IMG/VR virus record: IMGVR_UViG_3300020578_000169
Location: 1 to 41,776 of that record
DNA length: 41,776 bases
From: a virus
Reading direction: 5' to 3' (one strand)
The first letter of the stretch is position 1; each line of letters starts with the position of its first letter. This document shows, piece after piece, positions 1 to 7,900 of the stretch. Under the pieces are notes generated by a model. It saw only the letters and a program-made list of their open reading frames with translations, did no database searches and had not been told where the DNA came from. The position numbers were made by a program, and so were the translations under genes.

Positions 1-330
1 CGCTTGATCAAAGTTGTCCAGTATTTCATTTTCTTTAGAAGCAACTAACCTTATTGCCTCAAAGTCATTTTTGTGTAAAACCTTTTTAATTAAATCTACA
101 ATAGTTCCAGATTCTCCGCATGCTGGATTAAAGCACAGCCATGCTCCAGTTTCTTTGCTTATGCTACAGCTAGGGCTGTGGGTATTATTATGAAATGGGC
201 AATAGAAAGCTATCTCTGAGTTTGTTTCGCCAGCAACGTTAATACCAATTGATTTTATTACAGACTTGATATGGTCTGGCGCATATTTCGTAGAACTTGC
301 TTCCCTTGTGTTATGCCCTCTAATTGCCAT
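1..330 (-). CDS. DNA primase, CHC2 zinc-finger N-terminus (3' end beyond window)
   Basis: The open frame runs off the left edge, so only about 110 N-terminal residues are visible. They form a DnaG/T7-type CHC2 zinc-binding domain: C44-P-F-H47, then HSPSC at 51-55, then C66-F-N-P-A-C71, followed by the GTIVDLI helix typical of the family. This domain recognises template DNA during RNA primer synthesis at the phage replication fork. The gene follows a DnaB-like helicase and a small gene in the same direction, a normal helicase-primase arrangement. The start is uncertain. I chose the ATG at 330, but an in-frame ATG at 381 has a better Shine-Dalgarno-like AGGTGA. Either start overlaps the preceding gene in another frame. 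Whether a TOPRIM catalytic domain follows cannot be seen. Confidence 0.82.
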   Translation of the reverse strand, partial: MAIRGHNTREASSTKYAPDHIKSVIKSIGINVAGETNSEIAFYCPFHNNTHSPSCSISKETGAWLCFNPACGESGTIVDLIKKVLHKNDFEAIRLVASKENEILDNFDQA

Positions 331-557
331 GCCTTCTTCTTTCCCACATATATACCATGAAGAGTCATTAAGAACTTCCATGTCTCACCTGTAAATTCTA
401 CCGAAAAAGCAGGGTCTATGTCAAGGATTCTTGCATAACCCTTGTCTCTCATCTGATGAGTCAACAGGCTTTCATATTGATGTTTTATTCTTATGATGTC
501 TGAGTCATCCAAGAACTCTACATTAACTTGAAATCTTTTAATTTGACGATGAGTCAT
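258..557 (-). CDS. Conserved small phage protein between helicase and primase
   Basis: This is a 99-residue protein of unknown function. It is basic and aromatic, with a C-terminal block containing FTGETWKF and GIYVGKKKAWQLEGI that looks like a folded domain rather than a chance frame. No catalytic motif is recognised. It overlaps the end of the upstream DnaB-like helicase by 20 nt, and its 3' end overlaps the start of the primase. This suggests translational coupling within a replication operon. No convincing Shine-Dalgarno precedes the ATG at 557, and an internal Met at residue 36 could be an alternative start. A role as a replication accessory factor is suggested only by position. Confidence 0.6.
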   Translation of the reverse strand: MTHRQIKRFQVNVEFLDDSDIIRIKHQYESLLTHQMRDKGYARILDIDPAFSVEFTGETWKFLMTLHGIYVGKKKAWQLEGITQGKQVLRNMRQTISSL

Positions 558-1788
558 TTTTCATGTTTGGTAAATTCTCGTAAATTTCTTTTACGATACC
601 ACGATTAATATCCCAGTCAAGGTAAAAATCAAACTCATGTCCATGACGATTCTTTCGACTAACCACTTCAATCATATTTGTATTTGGATATTTGTGGATA
701 GCCATAGCCATGTCCGCATCATACTCAATAGCCTTTGACCAAGCAACTTGACTCATCATTGGCGGTTCGTCTTGGTCCGATATGTCGTCTGCCGTTGCAG
801 CGGTGATATCAACAATCGGAATATTGTTTGTTACGGCGAGCAGCTTAAACTCACGAGAAATATTGCGGTTACGTTCAACCTCAGAATGACTTCTCTTATT
901 ATCATTAAACAATTGATGATAGTCAAGAATAACTATGTCTGGTTTATGCTGATCAATCTTACCCTGAACTGTGGCTGGTGTAATCTCACCCATGCCTTCA
1001 TTAGCAACAAGGACAAAGCTATTTTTGTTATCAAATCTTTTTTTGCCCCATGATCGAAAGTCATCAATATTTACAACACCCCTAGATAAATCGCTAGCAC
1101 GAAAAATACCAGAGCCAAGCATTGTATAAATACGGTCACGCATATTTTCTGGTGACATTTCTAGGGATACAATCATTGGCCTAAAACCTTGCTCCCATGC
1201 TTTGCATGCAAGATATGATGTGAACCATGTTTTACCACGCCCTGGCCAACCAATAGCAACGATTAAATGTCCTGGAGCCATGCCTGTAGGGTATGCTTTA
1301 TCGATGGCGTCAAAGCCTGTAAGGATACCTGGACTTCCGCCCATGATTGCAGACCTATCCTTAATCGCTTCAAAATGCCTTACTGCAGATTCGACATCAA
1401 CAATATCTACGTCTCGGACATTGTTTGTGTATCTAGATAAGTTGGCTAAATCACTTTGCATTTGCGCTAATACTCTAGATGGGGCATCTTCTTTTAAAGA
1501 AGATCCACTACGCAACATGATAGATTTAATCTTATTTGATATAAAATCATTTTTTAGTCTGTCTAAATAGTATCCAGTTTCAGCTTTAATTTCTGCTGGC
1601 TCAAAATCTTTATGGCGCTCCATTAAAATACCCACATCTGGTACAGCCTTAAACTTATGATAATATGATTTTAGGCTTTCCCAAATATCTCTATGCGAAG
1701 TAAATAGCTCGTCAACATTGTCGGCAAGCAGAGTGCTTATATCTTTATTTTTACATACCGCTGAGATTACCACTGCTTCTATATTCAT
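538..1788 (-). CDS. DnaB-like replicative helicase
   Basis: This is a 416-residue RecA-fold ATPase of the DnaB/gp41 type that would unwind DNA at the phage replication fork. An N-terminal helical region (about 1-120) resembles the DnaB N-domain. The ATPase core has Walker A GWPGRGKT (180-187), the helicase motif IVSLEMSPENM near 206-216, and Walker B DIVILD (284-289). A probable arginine-finger/DNA-loop region lies around SRKNRHG near the C-terminus. At 416 residues it is slightly shorter than bacterial DnaB (about 470), as in many phages. The start ATG at 1788 has GAAGG six bases upstream and overlaps the end of the preceding gene by 4 nt. The primase lies two genes downstream. Confidence 0.92.
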   Translation of the reverse strand: MNIEAVVISAVCKNKDISTLLADNVDELFTSHRDIWESLKSYYHKFKAVPDVGILMERHKDFEPAEIKAETGYYLDRLKNDFISNKIKSIMLRSGSSLKEDAPSRVLAQMQSDLANLSRYTNNVRDVDIVDVESAVRHFEAIKDRSAIMGGSPGILTGFDAIDKAYPTGMAPGHLIVAIGWPGRGKTWFTSYLACKAWEQGFRPMIVSLEMSPENMRDRIYTMLGSGIFRASDLSRGVVNIDDFRSWGKKRFDNKNSFVLVANEGMGEITPATVQGKIDQHKPDIVILDYHQLFNDNKRSHSEVERNRNISREFKLLAVTNNIPIVDITAATADDISDQDEPPMMSQVAWSKAIEYDADMAMAIHKYPNTNMIEVVSRKNRHGHEFDFYLDWDINRGIVKEIYENLPNMKNDSSSN

Positions 1789-2135
1789 TCTTCGCCTTCA
1801 ACCATTTTCTTTGTAGCTTCCCGCAACCTTTGCCGATGCTCCCGATCTTTCTGCAATTCTATCATTGACTTCTCAAGTCTGTCAAAGTTATATACAAAGA
1901 AATCAATAGTATGATTTCCATTATTTAGGTCAAAGTAATATCTCATTACCTCATAGACACGTGCTGCGCCATAATCTTCAATCATGTCAAACATGGCCCA
2001 CTTATATTTATATCGATTAATACGAATCTTTTTATTGTACTTTTGAGTATATAGTCTGGCAAACTCCCCAACAAGTCGATACGGTTCAGACTTCGTATTA
2101 TTCTCTATAACATCTTTAATGTCCTGTTTTGCCAC
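1785..2135 (-). CDS. Small replication-associated protein, possible helicase loader
   Basis: This is a 116-residue, charged, mostly helical protein with no recognised catalytic motif. The middle is rich in Tyr and basic residues (YNKKIRINRYKYKWAMFDMI), followed by YGAARVYEVMRYYF and a basic C-terminal helix. The gene lies directly upstream of the DnaB-like helicase with a 4-nt overlap, the place where phages often encode a helicase loader or primosomal protein. That function is inference from position only. The start codon is GTG at 2135, overlapping the upstream gene by 20 nt, with a purine-rich GAGG stretch before it. Confidence 0.7.
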   Translation of the reverse strand: MAKQDIKDVIENNTKSEPYRLVGEFARLYTQKYNKKIRINRYKYKWAMFDMIEDYGAARVYEVMRYYFDLNNGNHTIDFFVYNFDRLEKSMIELQKDREHRQRLREATKKMVEGEE

Positions 2136-2331
2136 CCTTGAGTTCCTCTTCTATTTCACGAGTCTTTTCTATCAACTTATCTTCTACAAATTTATATACT
2201 CTTTCTGTAGCGGCGCTAACAGTCTCTCCACTTCTAACGCTATCTTCAACACCTATGCCGATCTTTATGCTCTCATAATTACCAAGATTTCTAGTAAAAG
2301 AAAGATCTACCTTTACTTTTGTCTCTGTCAC
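2116..2331 (-). CDS. Conserved small phage protein (LGNYES-type)
   Basis: This is a 71-residue protein of unknown function. The N-terminal half looks like beta strands (KVKVDLSFTRNLGNYESIKIGIGVE), and the C-terminal half is a charged helix ending EIEEELKGGKTGH. Small proteins with a similar strand pattern and NLGNYES core occur in other phage replication clusters, as I recall, but I know of no established role. The start is a GTG at 2331 whose bases overlap the TGA of the preceding zinc-finger gene (GTGA). The 3' end overlaps the next gene by 20 nt. These tight overlaps support a real gene co-translated with its neighbours. Confidence 0.65.
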   Translation of the reverse strand: MTETKVKVDLSFTRNLGNYESIKIGIGVEDSVRSGETVSAATERVYKFVEDKLIEKTREIEEELKGGKTGH

Positions 2332-2441
2332 TTATGTTCCGCCTTTCTGTGTCTGCTCAGTGTGTCGTGTGCAAATATGCCCCAACGAACCTCTATCTCT
2401 TTATTACAAATATCACAAATTACCACTTTGCCCTTTTGCAT
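2328..2441 (-). CDS. 37-residue C2H2-type zinc-finger protein
   Basis: This very short gene encodes 37 residues beginning MQKGKVVICDICNKEIEVRW. The pair C9-x2-C12 is followed by H31 and H36 in SRHRKAEH, giving a Cys2-His2 zinc-finger arrangement. The start ATG overlaps the TAA of the upstream HTH gene (TAATG), with GGCGGAG just upstream as ribosome binding site. Its TGA overlaps the GTG of the next gene. Coupling at both ends argues that it is translated. It may bind nucleic acid, since it sits in a replication-type cluster with other zinc and HTH proteins. No specific role can be assigned. Confidence 0.7.
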   Translation of the reverse strand: MQKGKVVICDICNKEIEVRWGIFAHDTLSRHRKAEHK

Positions 2442-2923
2442 TACTCCGCCTTCCATACAGGAACAAATTTGCCGTCACCAGTCTTAGTATACAATATTAA
2501 ATTGTGTTTGAGAATACCCTGTAATTCTGTTTTACTTGGAAGGGTATGGCTATACCCGCCCTCAAGTAAAAATTCATGCAAATCTATTATATCTTTCTGG
2601 CTAAGCATAAACTTAGTCCATTTAGACTGCGGATTACTAATTGGATATATTTTTTCTGGCTCTTTAATTTTGCCGTCTAAAATGTAATTCTCAATAGTAA
2701 CCTTATGCCTATTTAGAATTTCTCCAACCTGTTTAATGCTATACGCCATCTCTGCGTATTTTTCAATTAAAGAGTATGCGTAAAGCACACGCCTCTTGTC
2801 AGAGTAACACCAGGCAATTAATTCATCTTTGCCACGGTGTGTACGAATAGTCTTATGAACCTTCCCGTTTAGGAAGAAATATAAGAATTTTTTCTGTACT
2901 GCTCGTCTCTTTTTTCCAGCCAT
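2441..2923 (-). CDS. HTH DNA-binding protein, MerR/excisionase-like
   Basis: This is a 160-residue basic protein with a winged-helix/MerR-like helix-turn-helix. The segment YSIKQVGEILNRHKVTIENY (about 61-80) fits a recognition-helix pattern and is followed by a wing-like GKIKEPEKIYP, then a LSQKDIIDLHEFLL helix. The N-terminus is strongly basic (MAGKKRRAVQKKF). It could be a transcription regulator of the early genes or a replication-associated DNA-binding protein. The sequence does not decide between these. The ATG at 2923 has AGGAA just upstream and overlaps the zinc-ribbon gene by 55 nt, while the C-terminal stop overlaps the next start (TAATG). Confidence 0.7.
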   Translation of the reverse strand: MAGKKRRAVQKKFLYFFLNGKVHKTIRTHRGKDELIAWCYSDKRRVLYAYSLIEKYAEMAYSIKQVGEILNRHKVTIENYILDGKIKEPEKIYPISNPQSKWTKFMLSQKDIIDLHEFLLEGGYSHTLPSKTELQGILKHNLILYTKTGDGKFVPVWKAE

Positions 2924-3057
2924 TTTCCTAGTTTATTCGTATCCTTATTTAACATCCAACGTCTACCACACATAATACAGAATAGCTCTATATGCAATTT
3001 TTGAGAAAATACACGATCAATAAATACTCGTCCACCGCAACGCTGACACTGCATCAT
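2869..3057 (-). CDS. Small zinc-ribbon protein
   Basis: This 62-residue protein has two CxxC knuckles, CQRC (residues 4-7) and CIMC (27-30), separated by about 20 residues. This is the classic zinc-ribbon layout, followed by a charged C-terminal helix (NKLGKWLEKRDEQYRK). The start ATG at 3057 overlaps the TGA of the metallophosphatase gene (ATGA). A second ATG follows at once, so initiation may use either. The 3' end overlaps the start of the HTH gene by 55 nt in another frame, long but acceptable given the clear motif. It probably binds nucleic acid or protein. The function is unknown. Confidence 0.7.
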   Translation of the reverse strand: MMQCQRCGGRVFIDRVFSQKLHIELFCIMCGRRWMLNKDTNKLGKWLEKRDEQYRKNSYISS

Positions 3058-3860
3058 AGCTTAATCAGTTTCCCATCCACAACACATGAGTAGTCTGGGG
3101 ATACCTCAATCAATTGAATGTGTGGCCATTTGCCATTCTCAATATGCGCCACCGCAAATCCCTTTTGCCAATCGTGATGCTGCATATATTTCATTCCCGC
3201 AGACTTTGGATCACACATATGACCGATTTCGTATCCACGATTTGTTTCACCCTTGCCCTTATTCCTTAGCTCAAACGAAACAAAATAAGATGCAAGTCTG
3301 TGCGAATGACCACGGATTAGCGATACTCCGAGTTCTCCAACATCTTTTCTTACCGATCCAGTTTCAACAATTGAAATCCCGTGGTGAACATGAATATCCC
3401 CATAACGTTTTTTAGGCAAGTCGTTATAATATATGTAATCAAATCCATAATCGTCTAAACCCCACAAAGCATTGGGGGTGGCAATAGGAATAAATTCAGG
3501 AAGCTTAGCGTCCAAGTAATTAAATATTCTTATGTCGTGATTTCCCAGGGCTGTAAATAAGTCTGCGTCTTTTCCTGCTACCTCACGATTTCTTTTATAA
3601 AATTCTTTTGCTTGTTTTGCCTCATGCTCCATAATTGGCCAAATTGCGTTACCAAGTTTATCCTTATACATTTTTAAAAATTCTGCCGAACGTCCTTCTG
3701 TAAACCTGCTATAGCATGCCTGGTCGTCGGTGTCTCCTAAAATGTCCACCACATCTGGCTTGAACCATTCCATAACCTTGAACCAAAGTTCAATCATTTT
3801 ATTGTCTTGGTATGGGAATTGCTGATCGGATGATAGCATCCATTTTAAATCATTTGTCAT
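3054..3860 (-). CDS. Calcineurin-like metallophosphoesterase
   Basis: This is a 268-residue metallophosphoesterase. The visible motifs, in family order, are D12-Q-Q (in place of the usual D-x-H), GD (42-43) followed by DD, GNHD (106-109), HHG (159-161) and GHSH (184-187). These ligands normally hold a two-metal centre that hydrolyses phosphomono- or phosphodiesters. D-x-Q at the first motif is a variation that may alter metal choice. It is the first gene of the replication-type cluster, so it may act on nucleic acids or nucleotides, but the substrate is unknown. The start at 3860 has AAGGA five bases upstream. A promoter, dyad and terminator-like hairpin lie just before it. Confidence 0.85.
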   Translation of the reverse strand: MTNDLKWMLSSDQQFPYQDNKMIELWFKVMEWFKPDVVDILGDTDDQACYSRFTEGRSAEFLKMYKDKLGNAIWPIMEHEAKQAKEFYKRNREVAGKDADLFTALGNHDIRIFNYLDAKLPEFIPIATPNALWGLDDYGFDYIYYNDLPKKRYGDIHVHHGISIVETGSVRKDVGELGVSLIRGHSHRLASYFVSFELRNKGKGETNRGYEIGHMCDPKSAGMKYMQHHDWQKGFAVAHIENGKWPHIQLIEVSPDYSCVVDGKLIKL

Positions 3861-3875
3861 TTAAATCCTTATATG

Positions 3876-3900
3876 AAAAAAGTCACGGGGTCGTGACTTT
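3876..3900 (-). terminator. Intrinsic terminator-like hairpin at late/early boundary
   Basis: Read on the minus strand, a perfect 9-bp stem (AAAGTCACG with CGTGACTTT) closes a 4-nt loop (ACCC) and runs directly into six T residues. This is a textbook rho-independent terminator for transcripts coming from the tail genes. It lies downstream of the promoter at 3915-3942, so transcripts from that promoter must also pass it. Confidence 0.85.
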
Positions 3901-3901
3901 G

Positions 3902-3924
3902 ATGTTACAAACAAATTGTAACAT
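3902..3924. promoter_or_regulatory. 23-bp perfect dyad, candidate operator
   Basis: ATGTTACAA and TTGTAACAT form perfect 9-bp arms around a 5-bp centre. The dyad covers the -10 hexamer (3915-3920) of the adjacent promoter and its likely start site, the classic position for a repressor operator. In RNA it could also fold, but no U-tract follows it directly. The DNA-binding role is inference from position and symmetry. Confidence 0.6.
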
Positions 3925-3942
3925 ATTTGTATGGGTTGTCAA
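3915..3942 (-). promoter_or_regulatory. Strong sigma70-like promoter for replication cluster
   Basis: A perfect -35 TTGACA (3942-3937) is followed after 16 bp by -10 TACAAT (3920-3915). Transcription would start near 3908 and read the metallophosphatase, HTH, helicase and primase genes. The -35 lies 4 nt after the stop codon of the last tail gene. The -10 sits inside a perfect dyad, which suggests repression. Confidence 0.7.
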
Positions 3943-3946
3943 TAAG

Positions 3947-4393
3947 CTACAAAGCCTTAAATGCTACGGCAGTCCAATTAACATAGAAATCAAATTTGAC
4001 TGCTGTATCTGCATATAAATAAATTTTAGGGTTTGCTGAATGCACGACTGTAACTCCTATGTGCTTTTTAGAAGTTCCGTCTCCGCCGCTTACGCTTGCA
4101 GTAATTATTGGATAGTTTTCTTTAGATGTTAAAAATTCAGAAAATAGGCTTGAGTTGATGTTAACATCGACTAGCTTAGGTTCTTGCCCTTTCATCCCAC
4201 CCTCAACAAGCACACGTCCAGCATCAATAATGGGAAGACGTTTTACCGTTTGTCCCTGGTTAACTGTTGCGTTTTGAATCTGATTAGCAAGCTGATAGAC
4301 CTGATTAATATTGTCATACAGTTTATTTAATTCATTCGGGTCTAAGGGTGCTCCTTCTTGGAACAACACTGGCTTAATTACTACTGATGTCAC
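3947..4393 (-). CDS. Small virion-associated protein at end of tail module
   Basis: This is a 148-residue protein of unknown function, the last gene of the tail/fibre run. The N-terminal segment (FQEGAPLDPNELNKLYDNINQVY) resembles the short helical lead of phage fibre accessory proteins. The rest is predicted beta-rich (KKHIGVTVVHSANPKIYLYADTAVKFDFYVNWTAVAFKAL). It starts with GTG at 4393, overlapping the upstream TGA (GTGA), with AAGGAG seven bases upstream. It may be a fibre-tip or adhesion protein, judged by position after the S74 fibre. No motif confirms this. A promoter for the next cluster begins right after its stop. Confidence 0.65.
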   Translation of the reverse strand: MTSVVIKPVLFQEGAPLDPNELNKLYDNINQVYQLANQIQNATVNQGQTVKRLPIIDAGRVLVEGGMKGQEPKLVDVNINSSLFSEFLTSKENYPIITASVSGGDGTSKKHIGVTVVHSANPKIYLYADTAVKFDFYVNWTAVAFKAL

Positions 4394-4779
4394 AGGTCTT
4401 CTCCTTGTTCATGCATATTTGTTTCCGCCTCGCTTACTTCGATTATATTAGATCTGTTTAATCCATACCTATCGAATACATCTGGGTCCACTATATGTCT
4501 GCGCTTGTTTTGCGAGATTAAGTATATTTTACCATCCGCAATGTTCTTTATCAAGGACCCATCTCTGAATCCTAATTTGCCCACTAGTTTTATCTGAGAC
4601 ACCGCATTTTCTGTGGCAAGTACTGTTGGGAAAGACCAACTCTTTTCCGCCCTATTGGATATCAATTTATATCTCTTGTTATCTTTAATCCAGTAAGTTG
4701 CCTTATCTGTCTTAACTGCTAGGCCAGAGGGAAATGATGTTGGGCTAGTTACTTTTTTCGGCTGGTTTTTCTTCAGCAT
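4390..4779 (-). CDS. Small protein with DGSLI-type surface repeats
   Basis: This protein has about 129 residues and appears to carry two copies of a short repeat. The clearer one is FRDGSLIKNIADGKIYLI followed by NKRRHIVDPDVFDRYG. The earlier one is GLAVKTDKATYWIKDNKRYKLI. Repeats of the form 'dGsLik....vYlI..gkkR.I' followed by a VF/Phe helix are found, from memory, in bacterial surface and secreted proteins. Here they suggest a structural or adhesive role beside the tail fibres. The start is uncertain. The ATG at 4779 lies within the 51-residue gene in another frame, and longer in-frame starts at 4833 and 4845 exist with a hydrophobic, basic extension. The 3' end overlaps the next gene by 4 nt. 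Confidence 0.6.
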   Translation of the reverse strand: MLKKNQPKKVTSPTSFPSGLAVKTDKATYWIKDNKRYKLISNRAEKSWSFPTVLATENAVSQIKLVGKLGFRDGSLIKNIADGKIYLISQNKRRHIVDPDVFDRYGLNRSNIIEVSEAETNMHEQGEDL

Positions 4780-4900
4780 TTTTTTCCATAAGCTGAGTAA
4801 TTTCTGCCCGAAGAATTGCAATTTGAGTTTCATAATTAGAAACAATTTCTCCTATTCTCTGCTGTAGGGCTGTTATAACCAGTTCTACTTTTTCTGCCAT
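4745..4900 (-). CDS. 51-residue coiled-coil protein
   Basis: This short gene begins MAEKVELVITALQQRIGEIV and continues as one amphipathic helix with heptad spacing. It ends in a Lys/Glu-rich tail (EKNAEEKPAEKSN). AAGGAG stands four to five bases before the ATG, the strongest ribosome binding site in this interval. The gap to the stop of the large fibre gene is about 30 nt. Small coiled-coil proteins of this type accompany tail fibre genes in other phages and may trimerise or help fibre assembly, but no function is proven. It overlaps the start of the next gene in another frame. Confidence 0.7.
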   Translation of the reverse strand: MAEKVELVITALQQRIGEIVSNYETQIAILRAEITQLMEKNAEEKPAEKSN

Positions 4901-4931
4901 TTTTCTCCTTTTATAGACTTAAAGAATACCA

Positions 4932-7900
4932 TTATCCTTCAAGGGCGTCAAGTCTAGATTTTAATTCTTTTATAGATAAAATTAGCATTGCTGAAAGCTT
5001 GTCATATGATATACCCATTAACTCATTATCATTGTTATAATGTAAAACCGTTTCAAATCCGCCCAATTCCTCTAGGTCTTCTGCAATTAATCCAATTTCT
5101 AGTCTGGACGGATCTCCATATCCTTCTTTATAATTAAAGAATGCTGGACTCATATTAGCAATTTTATTTAAATATCCTTCCTGACCTATATAATCAATGT
5201 TTTCTTTGTGTCTAATAGTAGAGGTATTTACCTTTAAATATCCTGCATTTGCACCAGCTTGAACTTGATGTATTGCTAATCCAGATCCAGTTCCTAAAGT
5301 GTTTGCATAAATTGTTCCGTTTCCATATATAAATGTCTTTGTCCCTGCTACAAAAGAGCCAGTGCCAACAATCATGTTTCCAGAGACTGTTGTAAAGCTC
5401 CCAGATGCTGTCACATATCCGTCAGATCCAGCCGAGTATGAACTAAAGTATGCACTTTTAGAATAATCAAAAATTGCCCATCCATTTGCATTTTGTTGTG
5501 CGTCGGTGCTTGAACCAAAAAAATATGTTGTTCCATTGCTAATAGATCCATTACTATTAATTACCCAGCCACCAATATTTCCACTGTCAGCTATAATTTT
5601 TCCAGCAACTGTTAACACGCTACCGTTAAAATTAATATATTTACTTGAGCTACCAACATTAAATGTATTGTTGGAAGGTTTCCAGTAGTTATACGAATTT
5701 AAAGCAAGGTCTCCATAAATTTCAGTATTTGTACCAAGGGTTATTTTCCCGCCAGAAAATTGAATTCCATCAGCCCCTCCAAATCTAAATCCAGTAGAGG
5801 TTGATCCAGGAGTTATGCTCCAGTAATCTCCGCTGGTATCGGATAAGGCAAACCCTTGAGCTATTACAGAGCCTCTAAAGAACGCAGATCCAGAGCTATT
5901 TATATAAAAATTAGGAGAAGCAATATATCCTCTTCCATCTAAGTTTATAATAACTCCTTCATTAGTATAAGTGGTTCCATTTGTTGTGCCAGTAAGTGTT
6001 CCAGACTGAATTGATCCTGTTGAAATTTTATTTCCAGTAATTGTTGTTACGCCCTGTCCGCCAATATGATTTTTCACTTCTGAGGCTCCGACTTTAGTTG
6101 CAACTGTTGCGTTAGTTGCTGTTAAATTGTTATTTGTTGTTGCAAGTTGACCACTAGTTGCAAATGGCGTAGATGAAGTAATAATTGCAGATGTTATTTT
6201 AACTGTTCCGTCTGCTGTTACATAGAAATTAGCTGAGGTATTTCTGGCTCCGCCAGCCCAAAAAACTATATCGCTTCCAGAGTTTGTGTCTGGTGTGGCT
6301 ACGCCTGCTTGATAGCTTGTGCTTGATGCAATTATTTGTGCACTAGTTGAATTTAAAGTAATTGTTCCATTGTTACTTGTTCTTTTTATTGAAGATGAAT
6401 CAACATCCCACCCACCTATATTTGCAGATTTAGTAGTAAAAAGACCAGTTGTTCCATTTATGGTTGTTATACCATCTACACCTGTAGAATTAAAAGTTAA
6501 ACCATTCTTATTTAAAATAAATCCTGCGCCAGATAAAGCTCCTGCTTGAGTTAAAGCTCCAGAATATAAAGATCCTCCAAGTTGAATTTCAACATTGCCA
6601 GAAAAGTTTCCTTTTTTTGCACGAAGATCTCCTTGTACAATAAACGTGGCGCCATCCCAAGAAATATAATTATCTGTGTTTCCCCCTAATTTAAATAGGG
6701 CTGATTGTGCTGAGTCTATGTACCAATAGTTATTTGGATTAAAAACTAAGCCTCGTTTAGTTCCACCGCTATCTTGAACGCCATAACCAAATTTAAATGT
6801 ACCAGTATCCCCTGTGGCGGATGCCCCAAAATATCCTACGGTTGTTACATTCTTTCCTATAAATGGAGTTCCAGTTGCCGTTGCAGTTCCTATTGATGTA
6901 TAGGCTGAGGATGTGTTGTTATACTCATCATATGATGCTACTGCAACTTCATATGTTGTTCCAATAGATAATCCGTTAAGCCTAAATGTAGTTCCATTTC
7001 CAGGAGAATCTACATATGAATAAGGACCAGATGTTCCATTTTCTCTAAACCTAATTCTATGCCCACGCAAAGTTGAATCCGATACGGCAGTCCAAGATAT
7101 ATCTAAATAAGCATTAAAGCCAACAGTAGCACCAGCAGAATTATCAACTCCAGCAGTTACTGTTCCAGAAGAAGGTGCTGCGGGAGGGACATTGTCTACG
7201 GTTGCTGGGGATAGTGGGGTAGCTGCAATAGCAGTACTATATGCACTAAATGATCCTATGTTGTCTGCAAATCTTGCCCTGACCCATCTTTTATTTTGGT
7301 TTGGTCGAATAATTGGGGCTGGATTTGCTACGCCAGAAAATATAACAGAATATCCAGTAGAAGGTGCAGTTCCAGCGTTAGACTCTACTTCTTCAATTTC
7401 AATGTGATCATAAGTAGCAGAGGTCGGTGTGGTATAAGATATGCTATATCCTTGCTGTATTTCGGTTGCAGCTATTATTGGTGCCGCCAATGAGTTTACA
7501 TAAGTAGTCGATCCAAAAGACACAGTAGGACTAGAGTTTCCGTATGTGTCTACAGAAGAAACCGAACCAGAAAAAGAAGTTTGCGGAACTCCAAATGCTG
7601 CTCTATTTTTGGCCAAGCTTAAAGCAAACAATTGTGATAGTCCAGATACTGGGGTAAGATTAAAAGTTCTAGTTGTGCTTCCTGCAGTTAAAGATATTCT
7701 ATAATAGCTAAAATATTTATTTGATGTTGCCGAAGAATCGTGTGAAAAAGAAACATTAAAGTCTGTACCAGACCAAGAAGCAGAAATTGCTGTTGGGGCC
7801 GCAGGAGCATCTGCTTTACATGTTATAGAAAAAGTATTTGTTGAAAATATAGACTGGTTATCTGGTTTAAAAATTGTTTTAAGTTTAACATAGTATGTTC

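Noticed and set aside
748-1570. Plus-strand open frames within the helicase gene
   Set aside because: They have no recognisable protein features and no ribosome binding site, and lie wholly inside a gene with Walker A and B motifs on the other strand.
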